Assembly (NCBI RefSeq): GCF_004197395.1
Contig: NZ_SELS01000004.1
Span: forward strand, 124,001 to 188,000
DNA: 64,000 nucleotides
Direction: 5' to 3'
Source of the DNA: Paraburkholderia sp. UYCP14C
GTDB lineage: Bacteria; Pseudomonadota; Gammaproteobacteria; Burkholderiales; Burkholderiaceae
Shown here in pieces: positions 46,581-56,815 of the stretch. Both the position numbers and the translations under genes were made by a program. The notes under the pieces are model-generated. The model did not search any database and was not told where the DNA came from. It saw nothing but the letters and a program-made list of their open reading frames with translations. Each line of letters starts with the position of its first letter. Position 1 is the stretch's first letter.

Positions 46581-47483
46581 ATGCAAGTGACCAGCCAGTT
46601 CAAGACCGTCGCGCTCGTCGGGCGCAGCAATACGCCAGGCATCGGCGAGCCGCTGACCGCGCTCGCCGCGTGCATCGCGAAGCTGGGCCTCGAAGTCGTG
46701 TTCGAAGCCGACACCGCCGCCGAAATCGGCGTAACCGACTATCCGGCGCTGCGTCCAGCCGAGATCGGCGCGCGTGCGGACGTCGCCGTGGTGCTCGGCG
46801 GCGACGGCACGATGCTCGGCTTCGGCCGCCAGCTCGCGCCGTATCGCACGCCCTTGATCGGCATCAACCACGGACGGCTCGGCTTCATCACCGACATTCC
46901 GATCTCGGACATGCGCGAGATCGTGCCGCAAATGCTGTCGGGCAACTTCGAGCGCGAGGAGCGCGTGCTGCTGGAAGCGCGCATCGTGCGCGACGGCACG
47001 CCGATCTACCACGCGCTCGCGTTCAACGACGTGGTGGTCAACCGTAGCGGTTTTTCGGGCATGGCGGAGCTGCGCGTGTCGGTCGACGGCCGCTTCATGT
47101 ACAACCAGCGCTCGGACGGCCTGATCGTCGCGACGCCGACCGGCTCGACCGCGTACGCGCTGTCGTCGCAGGGGCCGATTCTGCATCCGCAATTGCAGGG
47201 CTTCGTGCTCGTGCCGATCGCGCCGCACGCGCTGTCGAACCGGCCAATCGTGCTGCCGGACGACTCGAAGGTCAGCATCCAGATCGTTTCCGGGCGCGAA
47301 GTGAACGTCAATTTCGACATGCAATCGTTCACCTCGCTCGAACTCGGCGACACGATCGAGGTGCGCCGTTCGCGTCACACGGTGCCGATGCTGCATCCGG
47401 TCGGCTACAGCTATTACGCGACGCTGCGCAAAAAGCTGCACTGGCACGAATACCCGTCGCACGAAGAAGACCCGAGGCCGTAA
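46581..47483 (+). CDS. nadK: NAD kinase
   Basis: Phosphorylates NAD to NADP. 300 residues with the diagnostic [14 protein letters not shown] near the N-terminus, [26 protein letters not shown] (NE/D-type motif) and [19 protein letters not shown]. Located between hrcA and recN in the order hrcA | nadK-recN common in proteobacteria. The ATG at 46581 begins [15 protein letters not shown]; the frame extends upstream without conserved sequence. Confidence 0.96.
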   Translation: MQVTSQFKTVALVGRSNTPGIGEPLTALAACIAKLGLEVVFEADTAAEIGVTDYPALRPAEIGARADVAVVLGGDGTMLGFGRQLAPYRTPLIGINHGRLGFITDIPISDMREIVPQMLSGNFEREERVLLEARIVRDGTPIYHALAFNDVVVNRSGFSGMAELRVSVDGRFMYNQRSDGLIVATPTGSTAYALSSQGPILHPQLQGFVLVPIAPHALSNRPIVLPDDSKVSIQIVSGREVNVNFDMQSFTSLELGDTIEVRRSRHTVPMLHPVGYSYYATLRKKLHWHEYPSHEEDPRP

Positions 47484-47548
47484 GCGACGCTTTGAATTGC
47501 GCACGCCGCCGCGGCCGCCCCGAATCCCAAGCTCACCCGACGACCTCC

Positions 47549-49216
47549 ATGCTTCGCCACCTTTCGATACGCGACTTCGTCATCGTCGCCGCGCTCGACC
47601 TCGAATTCGACAGCGGCTTTACCGTTTTCTCGGGCGAAACCGGCGCCGGCAAATCGATCCTGATCGACGCCCTCGCGCTCGCGCTAGGCGCGCGCGCCGA
47701 GGCGAGCGTCGTGCGCACCGGCGAGAGCCGCGCCGACATCACCGCGGAGTTCGAGACGCACGCGCAGGTCGATCGATGGCTCGACGCGCAGGCGCTCGGC
47801 GCGGCGGACGACGGCCAGCACGGCGAAACCGTGATGCTGCGGCGGGTGGTCGACGCGAACGGCCGCTCGCGCGCGTTCATCAACGGCACGGCGGCCACGC
47901 TCGCGCAGCTGCGCGAGGTCGGCGAAATGCTTGTCGATATTCACGGCCAGCACGCGCACCAGCTGCTGATGCGCCCGGACGCGCAGCGCGAGCTGTTCGA
48001 CACGCACGCGGGCCTGTCCGAGATGGCCGCGGGAGTGACGCGCGCTTGGCGCACGTGGCGCGACAAGGCGCAGGCGGTCGAGCATGCGCAAACGCGCGAT
48101 CGCGAGCTGCAACTCGAACGCGAACGACTCGCGTGGCAACTCACCGAACTCGACAAGCTCGCACCGCAGCCGGGCGAATGGGAAGAGGTCAACACCGAGC
48201 ATCGGCGGCTGTCGCATTCCGCGAATCTGATCGACGGCGTGCAGGGTGCGCTCGGCGCGCTGTCCGAATCTGACGACGCGATGATCACGCATCTCGGCTC
48301 GATCGTGTCGAAAGTGCGCGACCTTGCGGAGATCGACCCGGCGCTGAACGACGTGCTCGCCGCGCTCGAACCGGCCGAAATCCAGTTGCAGGAAGCGGCC
48401 TATTCGCTGAGCCACTACGCGCAGAAACTCGAGCTCGATCCTGAGCGGCTCGCACAGGTCGAAAAACGCCTCGACGCGCTGCACTCGGCCGCGCGCAAAT
48501 TCCGCCTGCAGCCACAGACGCTGCCGGAAGAACACGAAGCGCGACGCAAGCAACTGGCCGCGCTCGATGCCGCCGCCGACCTCGAGGGCCTGCGCGCCGC
48601 CGAGGCGCAAGCGAAGGAAGTGTTCGTCGCCGAGGCGAAAAAGCTGTCGAAGGCACGCGCGAAAGCAGGCAAGGCGCTCGGCGAGGCCGTCACGACCGGC
48701 ATGCAGGAACTGTCGATGAAAGGCGGCAGCTTCGAAGTCGCGCTGGTGCCGCTGCCCGAAGGCGGCGCGCATGGGCTCGAGCAGATCGAGTTTCGGGTGG
48801 CCGGCCATGCCGGCGTGCCGCTGCGGCCGCTCGCGAAGGTTGCGTCGGGCGGCGAGCTCGCGCGTATCAGCCTCGCGCTCGCGGTGATCGCGAGTGCGGC
48901 GAGCCCCACACCGACGCTGATCTTCGACGAAGTGGACACCGGCATCGGCGGCGGCGTGGCCGAAGTGGTCGGGCGGCTATTGCATCAGCTCGGCGAGGCG
49001 CGCCAGGTGTTGTGCGTGACCCACCTGCCGCAGGTCGCCGCGCGCGGCGATCATCATTTCCAGGTCGCAAAGATGAGCAACGGCAGCGGCGGCACGCTCA
49101 GCAGCGTCATTTCGCTCGACAAGGCGAGCCGCATCGAGGAAGTCGCGCGCATGCTCGGCGGCCTCGAAATCACGGCGACCACGCGCAAGCACGCGAAGGA
49201 AATGCTGGCCGCTTAG
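47549..49216 (+). CDS. recN: DNA repair protein RecN
   Basis: 555-residue SMC-like ATPase for double-strand-break repair. The Walker A is FSGETGAGKSILIDALALALG (residues about 27-47), two long coiled-coil arms flank a central part, and the C-terminal ABC signature and Walker B read VASGGELARISLALAVIAS and LIFDEVDTGIGGGVAEVVG. No LexA box was seen in the 65 bases before it; transcription from nadK is likely. A GGCCGGG...CCCGGCC repeat (49229-49255) lies between it and convergent glnE. Confidence 0.96.
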   Translation: MLRHLSIRDFVIVAALDLEFDSGFTVFSGETGAGKSILIDALALALGARAEASVVRTGESRADITAEFETHAQVDRWLDAQALGAADDGQHGETVMLRRVVDANGRSRAFINGTAATLAQLREVGEMLVDIHGQHAHQLLMRPDAQRELFDTHAGLSEMAAGVTRAWRTWRDKAQAVEHAQTRDRELQLERERLAWQLTELDKLAPQPGEWEEVNTEHRRLSHSANLIDGVQGALGALSESDDAMITHLGSIVSKVRDLAEIDPALNDVLAALEPAEIQLQEAAYSLSHYAQKLELDPERLAQVEKRLDALHSAARKFRLQPQTLPEEHEARRKQLAALDAAADLEGLRAAEAQAKEVFVAEAKKLSKARAKAGKALGEAVTTGMQELSMKGGSFEVALVPLPEGGAHGLEQIEFRVAGHAGVPLRPLAKVASGGELARISLALAVIASAASPTPTLIFDEVDTGIGGGVAEVVGRLLHQLGEARQVLCVTHLPQVAARGDHHFQVAKMSNGSGGTLSSVISLDKASRIEEVARMLGGLEITATTRKHAKEMLAA

Positions 49217-49294
49217 CCGATTCGAGCCGGCCGGGATGTCACACCGACCCCGGCCAGGCCTGATGAGTGCGCCAGGCGAAATGCCACGGCGCCC

Positions 49295-52090
49295 TTACCC
49301 GAACACCCTCTTCCACAACGCCAGCACCGCCTCGCGCTCGGTCGCGACCAGCGCCGGATCGACCCGCGCCTTCTCCATCCCATCGAGCCGCAGCGTGTGC
49401 TGCAGCTTGCGATAGCGCCGATACGCGGCGCCCACCGTCTCAGCTTCCGCCTCGCTCATCAGCCCGAAACGTGACACCTCGCGCAGCAGCGCGATATTGC
49501 CGGTATTGCGGATCAGCTCGGGATCGCTGGCCGCATGCAGCAGCACCCAGTACTGCACGGTGAACTCGATGTCGACCATGCCGCCGCGGTCGTGCTTCAG
49601 ATCGAACAGCGCCGGCGTATGGTTCGGGTGCCCCGCTTCGACACGCGCGCGCATCTCGACGATCTCCTTCGCGAGCGGCGGCGCTTCGCGCGGCGTCGTC
49701 AGCACCTGTTCGCGGATCGCCTCGAACTTCGCGCCGATCCCGGCATCGCCGGCACAGTAGCGCGCACGCGTCAGCGCCTGATGCTCCCACACCCACGCGG
49801 TGTTCGCCGCGTCGCCCTCGCGTAGCTGGTAGCGGCGAAACGCGTCGAGATCGGTGACGAGCAGGCCCGACTCGCCATTCGGCCGCAGCCGCAGATCGAC
49901 GTCGAACAGCGTGCCGGCGCCGGTCGCGGTGGTGAGCCACGTGATCAGACGCCGCGTGAAGGTTGCGTAGACGTCGGCGGCGGCATCGTCGGGATCGTCG
50001 TACAGGAAGATCAGATCGAGGTCCGACGCGTAGCCGAGCTCCTTGCCGCCGAGCTTGCCGTACGCGATCACCGCGAAACGCGGCACCTCGCGGTGACGTT
50101 TGGCCAACTGGTTCCACACGGCTTCGATCGTCACGTCGAGCACCGCGTCGGCGAGCTCGGACAGCCGGTCGCTGACGTGCTCGACGGACAGCTTGCCGGC
50201 CAGGTCGATCAGCAGAATGCGAAACACCTCGGCCTGATGCGCGTGACGCAGCAGATCCATCTGCTGCTCGATGCCGTCGGCAGCGGCGAGCCGCAAACGC
50301 AACGTGCGCTTGAATTCGGGCCAGTCGAACGGGCTGTTGATCGCCTCGACGTCGAGCAGCTCGTCGAGCAGTTGCGGATGGCGAATCAGATAGCCGGCCG
50401 CCCAGCGCGAGCCGCCCAGCACCGACAGCACCTGATGCAGCGCCTGCGGATACTCGGTCAGGAGCGCCAGATACGCGCCGCGCCGGCTCACCGCTTCGAG
50501 CAGGTCGAACAGGCGCGCAACCGTATCGCCGCGCCGCCCGACCGGCTCCAGCGTGCGCGCGGCTTCGAGCGCGCGCTGGGCGACGATGTCGAAACGCTGG
50601 CGGCTGCGCTCGTTCAGACCGGTGTAGCGCGACGAGCGCCACACCGCCTGCAGCCGCGCGAGCAGTTCGCCGGGCTCGGCCACCCCCAGTTCGACGAGGC
50701 GCGCGCGCAGCGCGTCGTCGGCGCTATCGTCGGCGAGCGCGCTGCTCCACACCCACGCGGCCGCGCCGTCCTCGGGCGCGCCGCAGCCGTCGCGGCCGCC
50801 CACCTTGTCGGCGAAGATCTGGTCGAACTGCTGTTCGACGAACTCGCGATGCGCGTCGAGCTTCGTCATCAATTGCGCGTAGTCGTCGCAGCCCATCGCG
50901 AGCGCGAGCGCCAGGCGCTCTGCTGCATCGATGGGCATCGCGTGGGTCTGCGCGTCGTTGCGATACTGCAGACGATGCTCGAGCTCACGCAGAAAGCGAT
51001 ACGCCTGCGACAGCTTCACGCACACCGACGGGTCCAGCAGCCCATGCGTGGCCGCGTGGCGCAGCACCGCGAGCGTCGGCCGCACGCGAAAGCCGGCGTC
51101 CTGGCCGCCGCGGATCAGCTGGAACACCTGCGCGCTGAATTCGATTTCACGGATGCCGCCACGGCCGAGCTTGATGTCGTCGGCCTTGTCGGGGCGCATC
51201 GACGCGCGGCGCTGCGCCTCCTGGCGGATCTGCAGATGCAGCGCGCGGATCGCGCTGATCACGCCGAAGTCCAGATAGCGTCGATAGACGAACGGCGTGA
51301 CGATCGCGTCGAGCTGCTTCTGCAACCGCTGCGCCGACGCGCTCGCGCCCTCGGACACGAGGCGGCCCTTGATCCACGCGTAGCGTTCCCACTCGCGGCC
51401 CTGCACGTAGAAATACTCTTCGAGCATGCCGAGGCTGCACACGAGCGGCCCCGAATCGCCGTTCGGCCGCAGACGCATGTCGACGCGAAATACATAACCG
51501 TCGGCGGTGACTTCGGCGAGCGCGCCGATCAGCCGCTTGCCGAGACGCGTGAAGAACTCCTGGGTCGCGAGCGGCGAGCGCTGGCCGCCGGCGGTCTCGC
51601 CGTCGTCCTCGTAGACGAAGATCAGGTCGATATCCGACGACACGTTCAGCTCGCGCCCGCCGAGCTTGCCCATGCCGACCACGCCGAGCGTGAGCCGTTC
51701 GCCCTGCGGGCCGCGCGGCTCGCCATACAGCGCTTCGAGCTCGGCACTCAGCACCGTCAGCGCGCGCTGGATCGTCGTTTCCGCGAGATCGGTCATCGCG
51801 CCGGTGACTTCGGCGATGTCGGCTTCGCCGGCCAGGTCGCGCTCCATCACCGCGCAGAATACTTCGGTACGCAGCTGGCGCAGCGCGCGCTTGAGCGCAT
51901 CTTCATTGACCGGCGCACCGGCCGCGCCCGCCGCCTCAGCGCACAGCGCGTCGAGACGCGCGTCGATGCGCTCGCGCGTCAGCGGTTCGTCGGCGAGCGC
52001 GCTGACCTGCGCAACCAGTTGCGGGCGGGCCGCGGCGGCGCGCGCCGCATAGTGCGAATAGTTGGAACTCAGGAGGGTGGCGTCAGTCAT
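49295..52090 (-). CDS. glnE: bifunctional glutamine synthetase adenylyltransferase/deadenylylase
   Basis: 931 residues, normal. Two nucleotidyltransferase domains are joined by a regulatory linker. The N-terminal deadenylylating domain has VVGMGKLGGRELNVSSDIDLIFVYED (about residues 145-170); the C-terminal adenylylating domain has IAYGKLGGKELGYASDLDLIFLYDD (about 685-710). It adjusts glutamine synthetase activity in response to PII and glutamine. ATG at 52090 is the first conserved start. Divergent from the YhdP-like gene. Confidence 0.97.
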   Translation of the reverse strand: MTDATLLSSNYSHYAARAAAARPQLVAQVSALADEPLTRERIDARLDALCAEAAGAAGAPVNEDALKRALRQLRTEVFCAVMERDLAGEADIAEVTGAMTDLAETTIQRALTVLSAELEALYGEPRGPQGERLTLGVVGMGKLGGRELNVSSDIDLIFVYEDDGETAGGQRSPLATQEFFTRLGKRLIGALAEVTADGYVFRVDMRLRPNGDSGPLVCSLGMLEEYFYVQGREWERYAWIKGRLVSEGASASAQRLQKQLDAIVTPFVYRRYLDFGVISAIRALHLQIRQEAQRRASMRPDKADDIKLGRGGIREIEFSAQVFQLIRGGQDAGFRVRPTLAVLRHAATHGLLDPSVCVKLSQAYRFLRELEHRLQYRNDAQTHAMPIDAAERLALALAMGCDDYAQLMTKLDAHREFVEQQFDQIFADKVGGRDGCGAPEDGAAAWVWSSALADDSADDALRARLVELGVAEPGELLARLQAVWRSSRYTGLNERSRQRFDIVAQRALEAARTLEPVGRRGDTVARLFDLLEAVSRRGAYLALLTEYPQALHQVLSVLGGSRWAAGYLIRHPQLLDELLDVEAINSPFDWPEFKRTLRLRLAAADGIEQQMDLLRHAHQAEVFRILLIDLAGKLSVEHVSDRLSELADAVLDVTIEAVWNQLAKRHREVPRFAVIAYGKLGGKELGYASDLDLIFLYDDPDDAAADVYATFTRRLITWLTTATGAGTLFDVDLRLRPNGESGLLVTDLDAFRRYQLREGDAANTAWVWEHQALTRARYCAGDAGIGAKFEAIREQVLTTPREAPPLAKEIVEMRARVEAGHPNHTPALFDLKHDRGGMVDIEFTVQYWVLLHAASDPELIRNTGNIALLREVSRFGLMSEAEAETVGAAYRRYRKLQHTLRLDGMEKARVDPALVATEREAVLALWKRVFG

Positions 52091-52354
52091 CAAAAATCTG
52101 GCTCGCTCGTTGCTTGATCGTAATTGTCCGGCGGTATTCTGACGGTGTCCGGGTATCGTTCCGGGGTTATTGTCGTGTCCTTCCGCTGCGCAATCGGCAC
52201 GCGACGGCAAGCGTGCCGAGCCGCGTGCCGGACGGCCTCGCCAAGCCCCGTCACGGGCCGTCGGACAGGGTTTGCAGGAAGTCCGCCGACGCTTTCCCGT
52301 GTGTTACATTTCGTCGTTAACACGCAAAACTACCATACGCCCAGCCGCCGCAGC

Positions 52355-55300
52355 ATGTCCGAGCGAAACGAATCCGCCGACCCGCAAGCCCCACCGCAGG
52401 TCCGGCATGTGAGCGGAAGCGACCACCTCGTGCTGCGTCGGACGTTGCACGTGCTCGCCGCACTTGCGCTCGTCCTCTATTTCATCGCGGGCGGACTGTT
52501 TCTGGGTTTGCGCTATGTGGTGCTGCCGCGCCTCGACATGTTCCGCCCGCGCATCGAAGCCGCGGTCTCCGACAAGCTGCACACCCAGTTCACCATCGGC
52601 CGGCTCGCACCGCACTGGAGCGGCTTCCAGCCTGGGCTCGATGTCACGAACCTCGTCATCCGCGATCACGACGGCCAACCCGCGCTGACGATTCCGCACG
52701 CCACCGCGACGGTATCGTGGCGCTCGCTGTGGGAGTTTCATCCCGCGCTGTCGAGCCTGATCGTCGATCAGCCGGACGTGCTGGTGTCGCGTAGCGACGA
52801 CGGCGTGCTGTCGGTCGCCGGCGTGCCGGTGCCGACGCGCCATAGCGGCAACGACGCGCTGTCCACCTGGCTGTTGCGTCAACAGGCGATCGTCGTGCGC
52901 GGCGGCGTGCTGCGCTGGCGCGACGCGATGCGCCACGAACCCGAACTGGCGCTGCGCGACATCCGCATCGCGATTCTCAATGACGGCCGCGATCACCGCA
53001 TGGCGCTGCAGGCGCCGCCCGATGGCCGGGTGCTGAAAGGCCCGCTCGACTTCCGCACGCACTTCCGCCACGCGCCGCTCTCCGCGATCGGCAAGCCGAT
53101 CAACTGGAGCGGCCAGGTGTACATGTCGACGGGCACGGTCGATCTGCCGACGCTCGCGCGCTACGTCCAATTCCCGATCGAGACGTTCGCCGGCCGCATC
53201 GACAATGCCATCTGGATCGACTTCAGCGAAGGCCGCATGACCCAGGCGACCGGCCAGTTGAGCGGCAACGACGTCGCGATGCGTGTGCGCCCGACCCAGC
53301 CGAAGCTGCTCGTGCCGATCGCCAATTTTCTGTGGCGCGTCGAGGCAGACGAAGGCGACTACCGGCTGCACCTGTCGGACATGCGCGCCGAGCTTGGCCA
53401 GCCGGCGCTCGACGACGGCACGCCGCTCACCCGCATCCTGCGCTTCCGGACCCTCGACAGCCGCTACCGGACCGCGTCACAGCAGCGTGGCCAGCTACTG
53501 AGCGTCAGCGGCGATCGCATCGATCTCGGCATCCTCGCCGAATTCAGCCGCGCGCTGCCGTTGCCGCGGCATTTTCTGAACGAACTCGTGCGCATCAATC
53601 CGCGCGGGCTCGTCGCCGACTACGTGATCGAGGTCGAGCGCGACAAGCCGGAATCCGGTGAAGTGGGCAGCGACCATCGGCCGACGGGCGCGGAACCGAT
53701 CGAGCGTTATCGCTTCAAGGGCGATCTGCAGGGCATCAGCTTCGCCGCCCAGGAGCCGGGTCCGGGTCTCACGCCGCGCGGCCACCCGCGCGCCGGCGTT
53801 CCCGGCATCGAAAACCTGTGGGGCAACGTCGACGCCGACGAAAAAGGCGGCCACGCGAACCTCGACACGAACAACGTGGCGATCACGCTGCCTGGCGTGT
53901 TCGACGATCCGCGTCTCACGATCGCGCGCCTGCAAGGCCGCGCCGAGTGGACGATGGGGACGAAGGCACCGGGTGACACGCGTCCCGCGTTCGCGGTCAA
54001 GCTGAACGATTTCCGCGTGTCGAACCCCGACGTCGACGCGACCGCGACCGCGAGCTACAGCAATCCCGGCCACGGCCGTGGCGCGCTCGACCTGAAAGCC
54101 GACTTCCAGCGCGCGCAGGTGACGCGCATCGCCCGCTATCTGCCGACCGCGGTCAGCGAAAAGCTGCGCATTTACCTGGGCCACGGCTTGCAGGCCGGCG
54201 TGTCGCGGGGCGGCACGATCGAAATCCATGGCGACCTGACCAAGTTCCCCTACGCGCGCGACCCCGACGCCGGCGTCTTCCACATCGTCGCGCCGTTCAC
54301 CGGCGGCAAGTTCGATCCGACGCCATTCCCGCCGCGCACCATGCGCAACGGCACGCCAAACGTTTGGCCGGCGCTCGACGGTATCAACGGCGTGTTCGAG
54401 CTGAAGCAGAACGTGCTGCGCTTCGACATCGACCGCGGACGCTACAAGCGTTTTGCGGTGACCAACGTGAACGGCCGCATCGACGACCTCGGCACCAAAG
54501 CCTCGAACCTGACCATCCAGGGTAACGGCCGCGGCCCGCTCGCCGACATGCTCGACTACGTGAACGGCAGCTCGCTCGGCATCATGGCGCGGCATCAGAC
54601 CGAAAAGATCAACGCGGAAGGGCCGGCGTCGCTCGCGTTGAAGCTGACGATCCCGCGTACGCCGATGCCGCATGTCGGCGTGGAAGGTGCGCTCGGCTTC
54701 CAGAACAATCGCCTGAGCGTGAGCAACGCGCCGCCGCTGTCGCAGCTGAACGGCCGGGTGCGCTTCACCGAGCACACGGCCCAGGTGGACCGGCTCTCCG
54801 GACAGTTCCTCGGCGGCGACGTGCATGCGAACGGCGGCTTGCGGCAAGACGGCACGTACGCGCTCGCGCTCAATGGCCACGTCGCCGTCGATGCCGCGCG
54901 CGAGCTGCATCTGCATGGCCCGACCGCACAGGTGCTCGCGCATATGAGCGGCAGCGCGCCGTATGCGCTGAACGTCTCCGGCGCGAAGGGCCGCCTGCCG
55001 GAAGTCAGCGCCAACTCCGATCTGAGCGGCCTCGGGCTCGATTTTCCAGCGCCGTTCAAAAAGCAGCCTGGCACGCCGATGCCGCTGCACTTCTCGGTCA
55101 ATCCGTCGACGCTGCCGGGCGAAGCCGGCCTCGAACGCGCCGACCTGACGTTCGGGCCGGTCGCCGCGGCGTATCTGCTGCGCTATCAGCCGAACGCGCA
55201 GCCGCGTACGCCACCGACCGTCGTGCGCGGCGCGATCGGCGTGAACCGGCCAGCCGACCTGCCGTCCGAGGGCGTGGTCGCCGCGGTCGACATCAAGGAG

Positions 55301-56605
55301 TTCAATGCCGACGCCTGGCGGGCGCTCGCCGCGGAGCTGCGCGCGAGCGCGGCGGCGGAGAATGGCGTGAACGGCGCCAATACCTCCAGCAGCACCGCCA
55401 GCGCGAGCAGCGCGGCCGCCCCCGCCGCCGCGCCGAATCCCGTGCTCACGCAGTTCCTGCCGAATCGCTTCGCGCTGCACATCGACATGCTGACGCTCCT
55501 CAAACGGCACTGGGACAACGTGATCGTCGGCGCGTCGCACACGGACCGCATGTGGCAGGCGAACATCGCGTCGAACCAGGTGTCCGGCCACGTATCGTGG
55601 CTGCCGGGGGCGACCCGCGAGTCGCCGGGCGAGCTGCAGGCGCGCTTTGCGCGCGTGGTGATTCCGTCGGTCGAGGACAAGGACCTGCTCGGCCCGGCGA
55701 TGTCGGCGCCCGCGCTGAACATGCCGTCGATCGATCTGGTCGTAAACGAGCTGATCGTGCGCGATCGCAACGTCGGCCGGCTCGAAGTCGATGCGCACAA
55801 CTACGACGAGAACGGCGTGCCGGTCTGGCAGCTCGACAAGCTCGACGTGACGAACCCCACCGCGACGTTGACCGCGACCGCGAACTGGCGCACCTCGACC
55901 GAGCTGCCCACCTCGGCCGACGAGGCCAAGCCGCGTCGCACCGTGTTCGACTTCAAGCTCGACATCAAGGATGCCGGCGCGATGCTCGAGCGCTTCGGTC
56001 TGCCGAAGACGCTCAAAAACGGCTCAGGCTCGGTTTCGGGCAAGGCCGTGTGGCAAGGCGGCCCGACCACGATCGACTTTTCGACGCTGAACGGCAACCT
56101 CGCGCTCGATCTGCGCCACGGTCAGATCCTGAAGGTCGATCCGGGCGTCGCGACACTGCTCGGCGTGCTGAGCCTGCAAAGCCTCGCGCGCATCGCCACG
56201 CTCAATTTCCGCGACGTGATCGGCGAGGGCTTGCCGTTCTCGAGCGTGACGGGTACCGCGCAGATTCACGACGGCATCGCCCGCACCGAGAACTTCAAGA
56301 TGTTGACCGCGCCGGCGCGCGTCGAGATGGTGGGCTCGGTCGACCTCGCGCAAAAGACTCAGGACATGCACCTGCACGTGGTGCCGACCATCAGCGCCGG
56401 CTCCGCGGTGATCGCCGCCGCGGTCGTCAATCCGCTGATCGGCCTCGGCGCGCTGTTCGCCGATATCGCGTTCTCGCAAGGGGTGTCGCACGTATTCGCG
56501 CGCGAGTATGCGATCACCGGCTCGTGGTCGAAACCGCTCGTCGAGCGGGTGACGACTGAAGGGGGTAAGATTGACGTTCCGGCTTCGACCGTGGAAGCGC
56601 ACTGA
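52355..56605 (+). CDS. yhdP: YhdP-family (AsmA-like) envelope protein
   Basis: 1416 residues: one N-terminal membrane anchor (about 30-55, LHVLAALALVLYFIAGGLFLGLRYVVL), then a vast periplasmic region of repeated beta-strands forming a DUF3971/AsmA_2-type groove. The C-terminus contains the conserved stretch VMVGSVDLAQ-like, here ARVEMVGSVDLAQKTQDMHLHVVPTIS. In E. coli YhdP, with TamB and YdbH, carries phospholipids to the outer membrane. An Ala/Ser-rich insertion lies around residues 1000-1030. 264 bases separate it from divergent glnE. The nitrilase gene follows after 210 bases. Confidence 0.9.
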   Translation: MSERNESADPQAPPQVRHVSGSDHLVLRRTLHVLAALALVLYFIAGGLFLGLRYVVLPRLDMFRPRIEAAVSDKLHTQFTIGRLAPHWSGFQPGLDVTNLVIRDHDGQPALTIPHATATVSWRSLWEFHPALSSLIVDQPDVLVSRSDDGVLSVAGVPVPTRHSGNDALSTWLLRQQAIVVRGGVLRWRDAMRHEPELALRDIRIAILNDGRDHRMALQAPPDGRVLKGPLDFRTHFRHAPLSAIGKPINWSGQVYMSTGTVDLPTLARYVQFPIETFAGRIDNAIWIDFSEGRMTQATGQLSGNDVAMRVRPTQPKLLVPIANFLWRVEADEGDYRLHLSDMRAELGQPALDDGTPLTRILRFRTLDSRYRTASQQRGQLLSVSGDRIDLGILAEFSRALPLPRHFLNELVRINPRGLVADYVIEVERDKPESGEVGSDHRPTGAEPIERYRFKGDLQGISFAAQEPGPGLTPRGHPRAGVPGIENLWGNVDADEKGGHANLDTNNVAITLPGVFDDPRLTIARLQGRAEWTMGTKAPGDTRPAFAVKLNDFRVSNPDVDATATASYSNPGHGRGALDLKADFQRAQVTRIARYLPTAVSEKLRIYLGHGLQAGVSRGGTIEIHGDLTKFPYARDPDAGVFHIVAPFTGGKFDPTPFPPRTMRNGTPNVWPALDGINGVFELKQNVLRFDIDRGRYKRFAVTNVNGRIDDLGTKASNLTIQGNGRGPLADMLDYVNGSSLGIMARHQTEKINAEGPASLALKLTIPRTPMPHVGVEGALGFQNNRLSVSNAPPLSQLNGRVRFTEHTAQVDRLSGQFLGGDVHANGGLRQDGTYALALNGHVAVDAARELHLHGPTAQVLAHMSGSAPYALNVSGAKGRLPEVSANSDLSGLGLDFPAPFKKQPGTPMPLHFSVNPSTLPGEAGLERADLTFGPVAAAYLLRYQPNAQPRTPPTVVRGAIGVNRPADLPSEGVVAAVDIKEFNADAWRALAAELRASAAAENGVNGANTSSSTASASSAAAPAAAPNPVLTQFLPNRFALHIDMLTLLKRHWDNVIVGASHTDRMWQANIASNQVSGHVSWLPGATRESPGELQARFARVVIPSVEDKDLLGPAMSAPALNMPSIDLVVNELIVRDRNVGRLEVDAHNYDENGVPVWQLDKLDVTNPTATLTATANWRTSTELPTSADEAKPRRTVFDFKLDIKDAGAMLERFGLPKTLKNGSGSVSGKAVWQGGPTTIDFSTLNGNLALDLRHGQILKVDPGVATLLGVLSLQSLARIATLNFRDVIGEGLPFSSVTGTAQIHDGIARTENFKMLTAPARVEMVGSVDLAQKTQDMHLHVVPTISAGSAVIAAAVVNPLIGLGALFADIAFSQGVSHVFAREYAITGSWSKPLVERVTTEGGKIDVPASTVEAH

Positions 56606-56815
56606 GTTTTGCCGCCTGGATGGGCCCGGCGGCGCCAACCCAAAGGTCCGTCCGATTCGGCCCGCTTTCTCCGGCGTCGCGCTCCGAACCATCCAGCCAG
56701 CCTGCGAGGAAGCTGCGCCGACCCAGTGCGCCGACAGCAGCCGAGCCAGCCCAGAACCATGCATGCGGTGCCCGCGCTCCACAGCGCCGGCCGCCGGGAG
56801 TCTTCCGACACGTTC

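Noticed and set aside
47484-47548. LexA (SOS) box in front of recN
   Set aside because: No CTGT-N8-ACAG-like sequence in the short gap after nadK.
49229-49255. Terminator between convergent recN and glnE
   Set aside because: GGCCGGG/CCCGGCC forms a 7-bp stem with a 13-base loop and no T-run, which is too weak to call.
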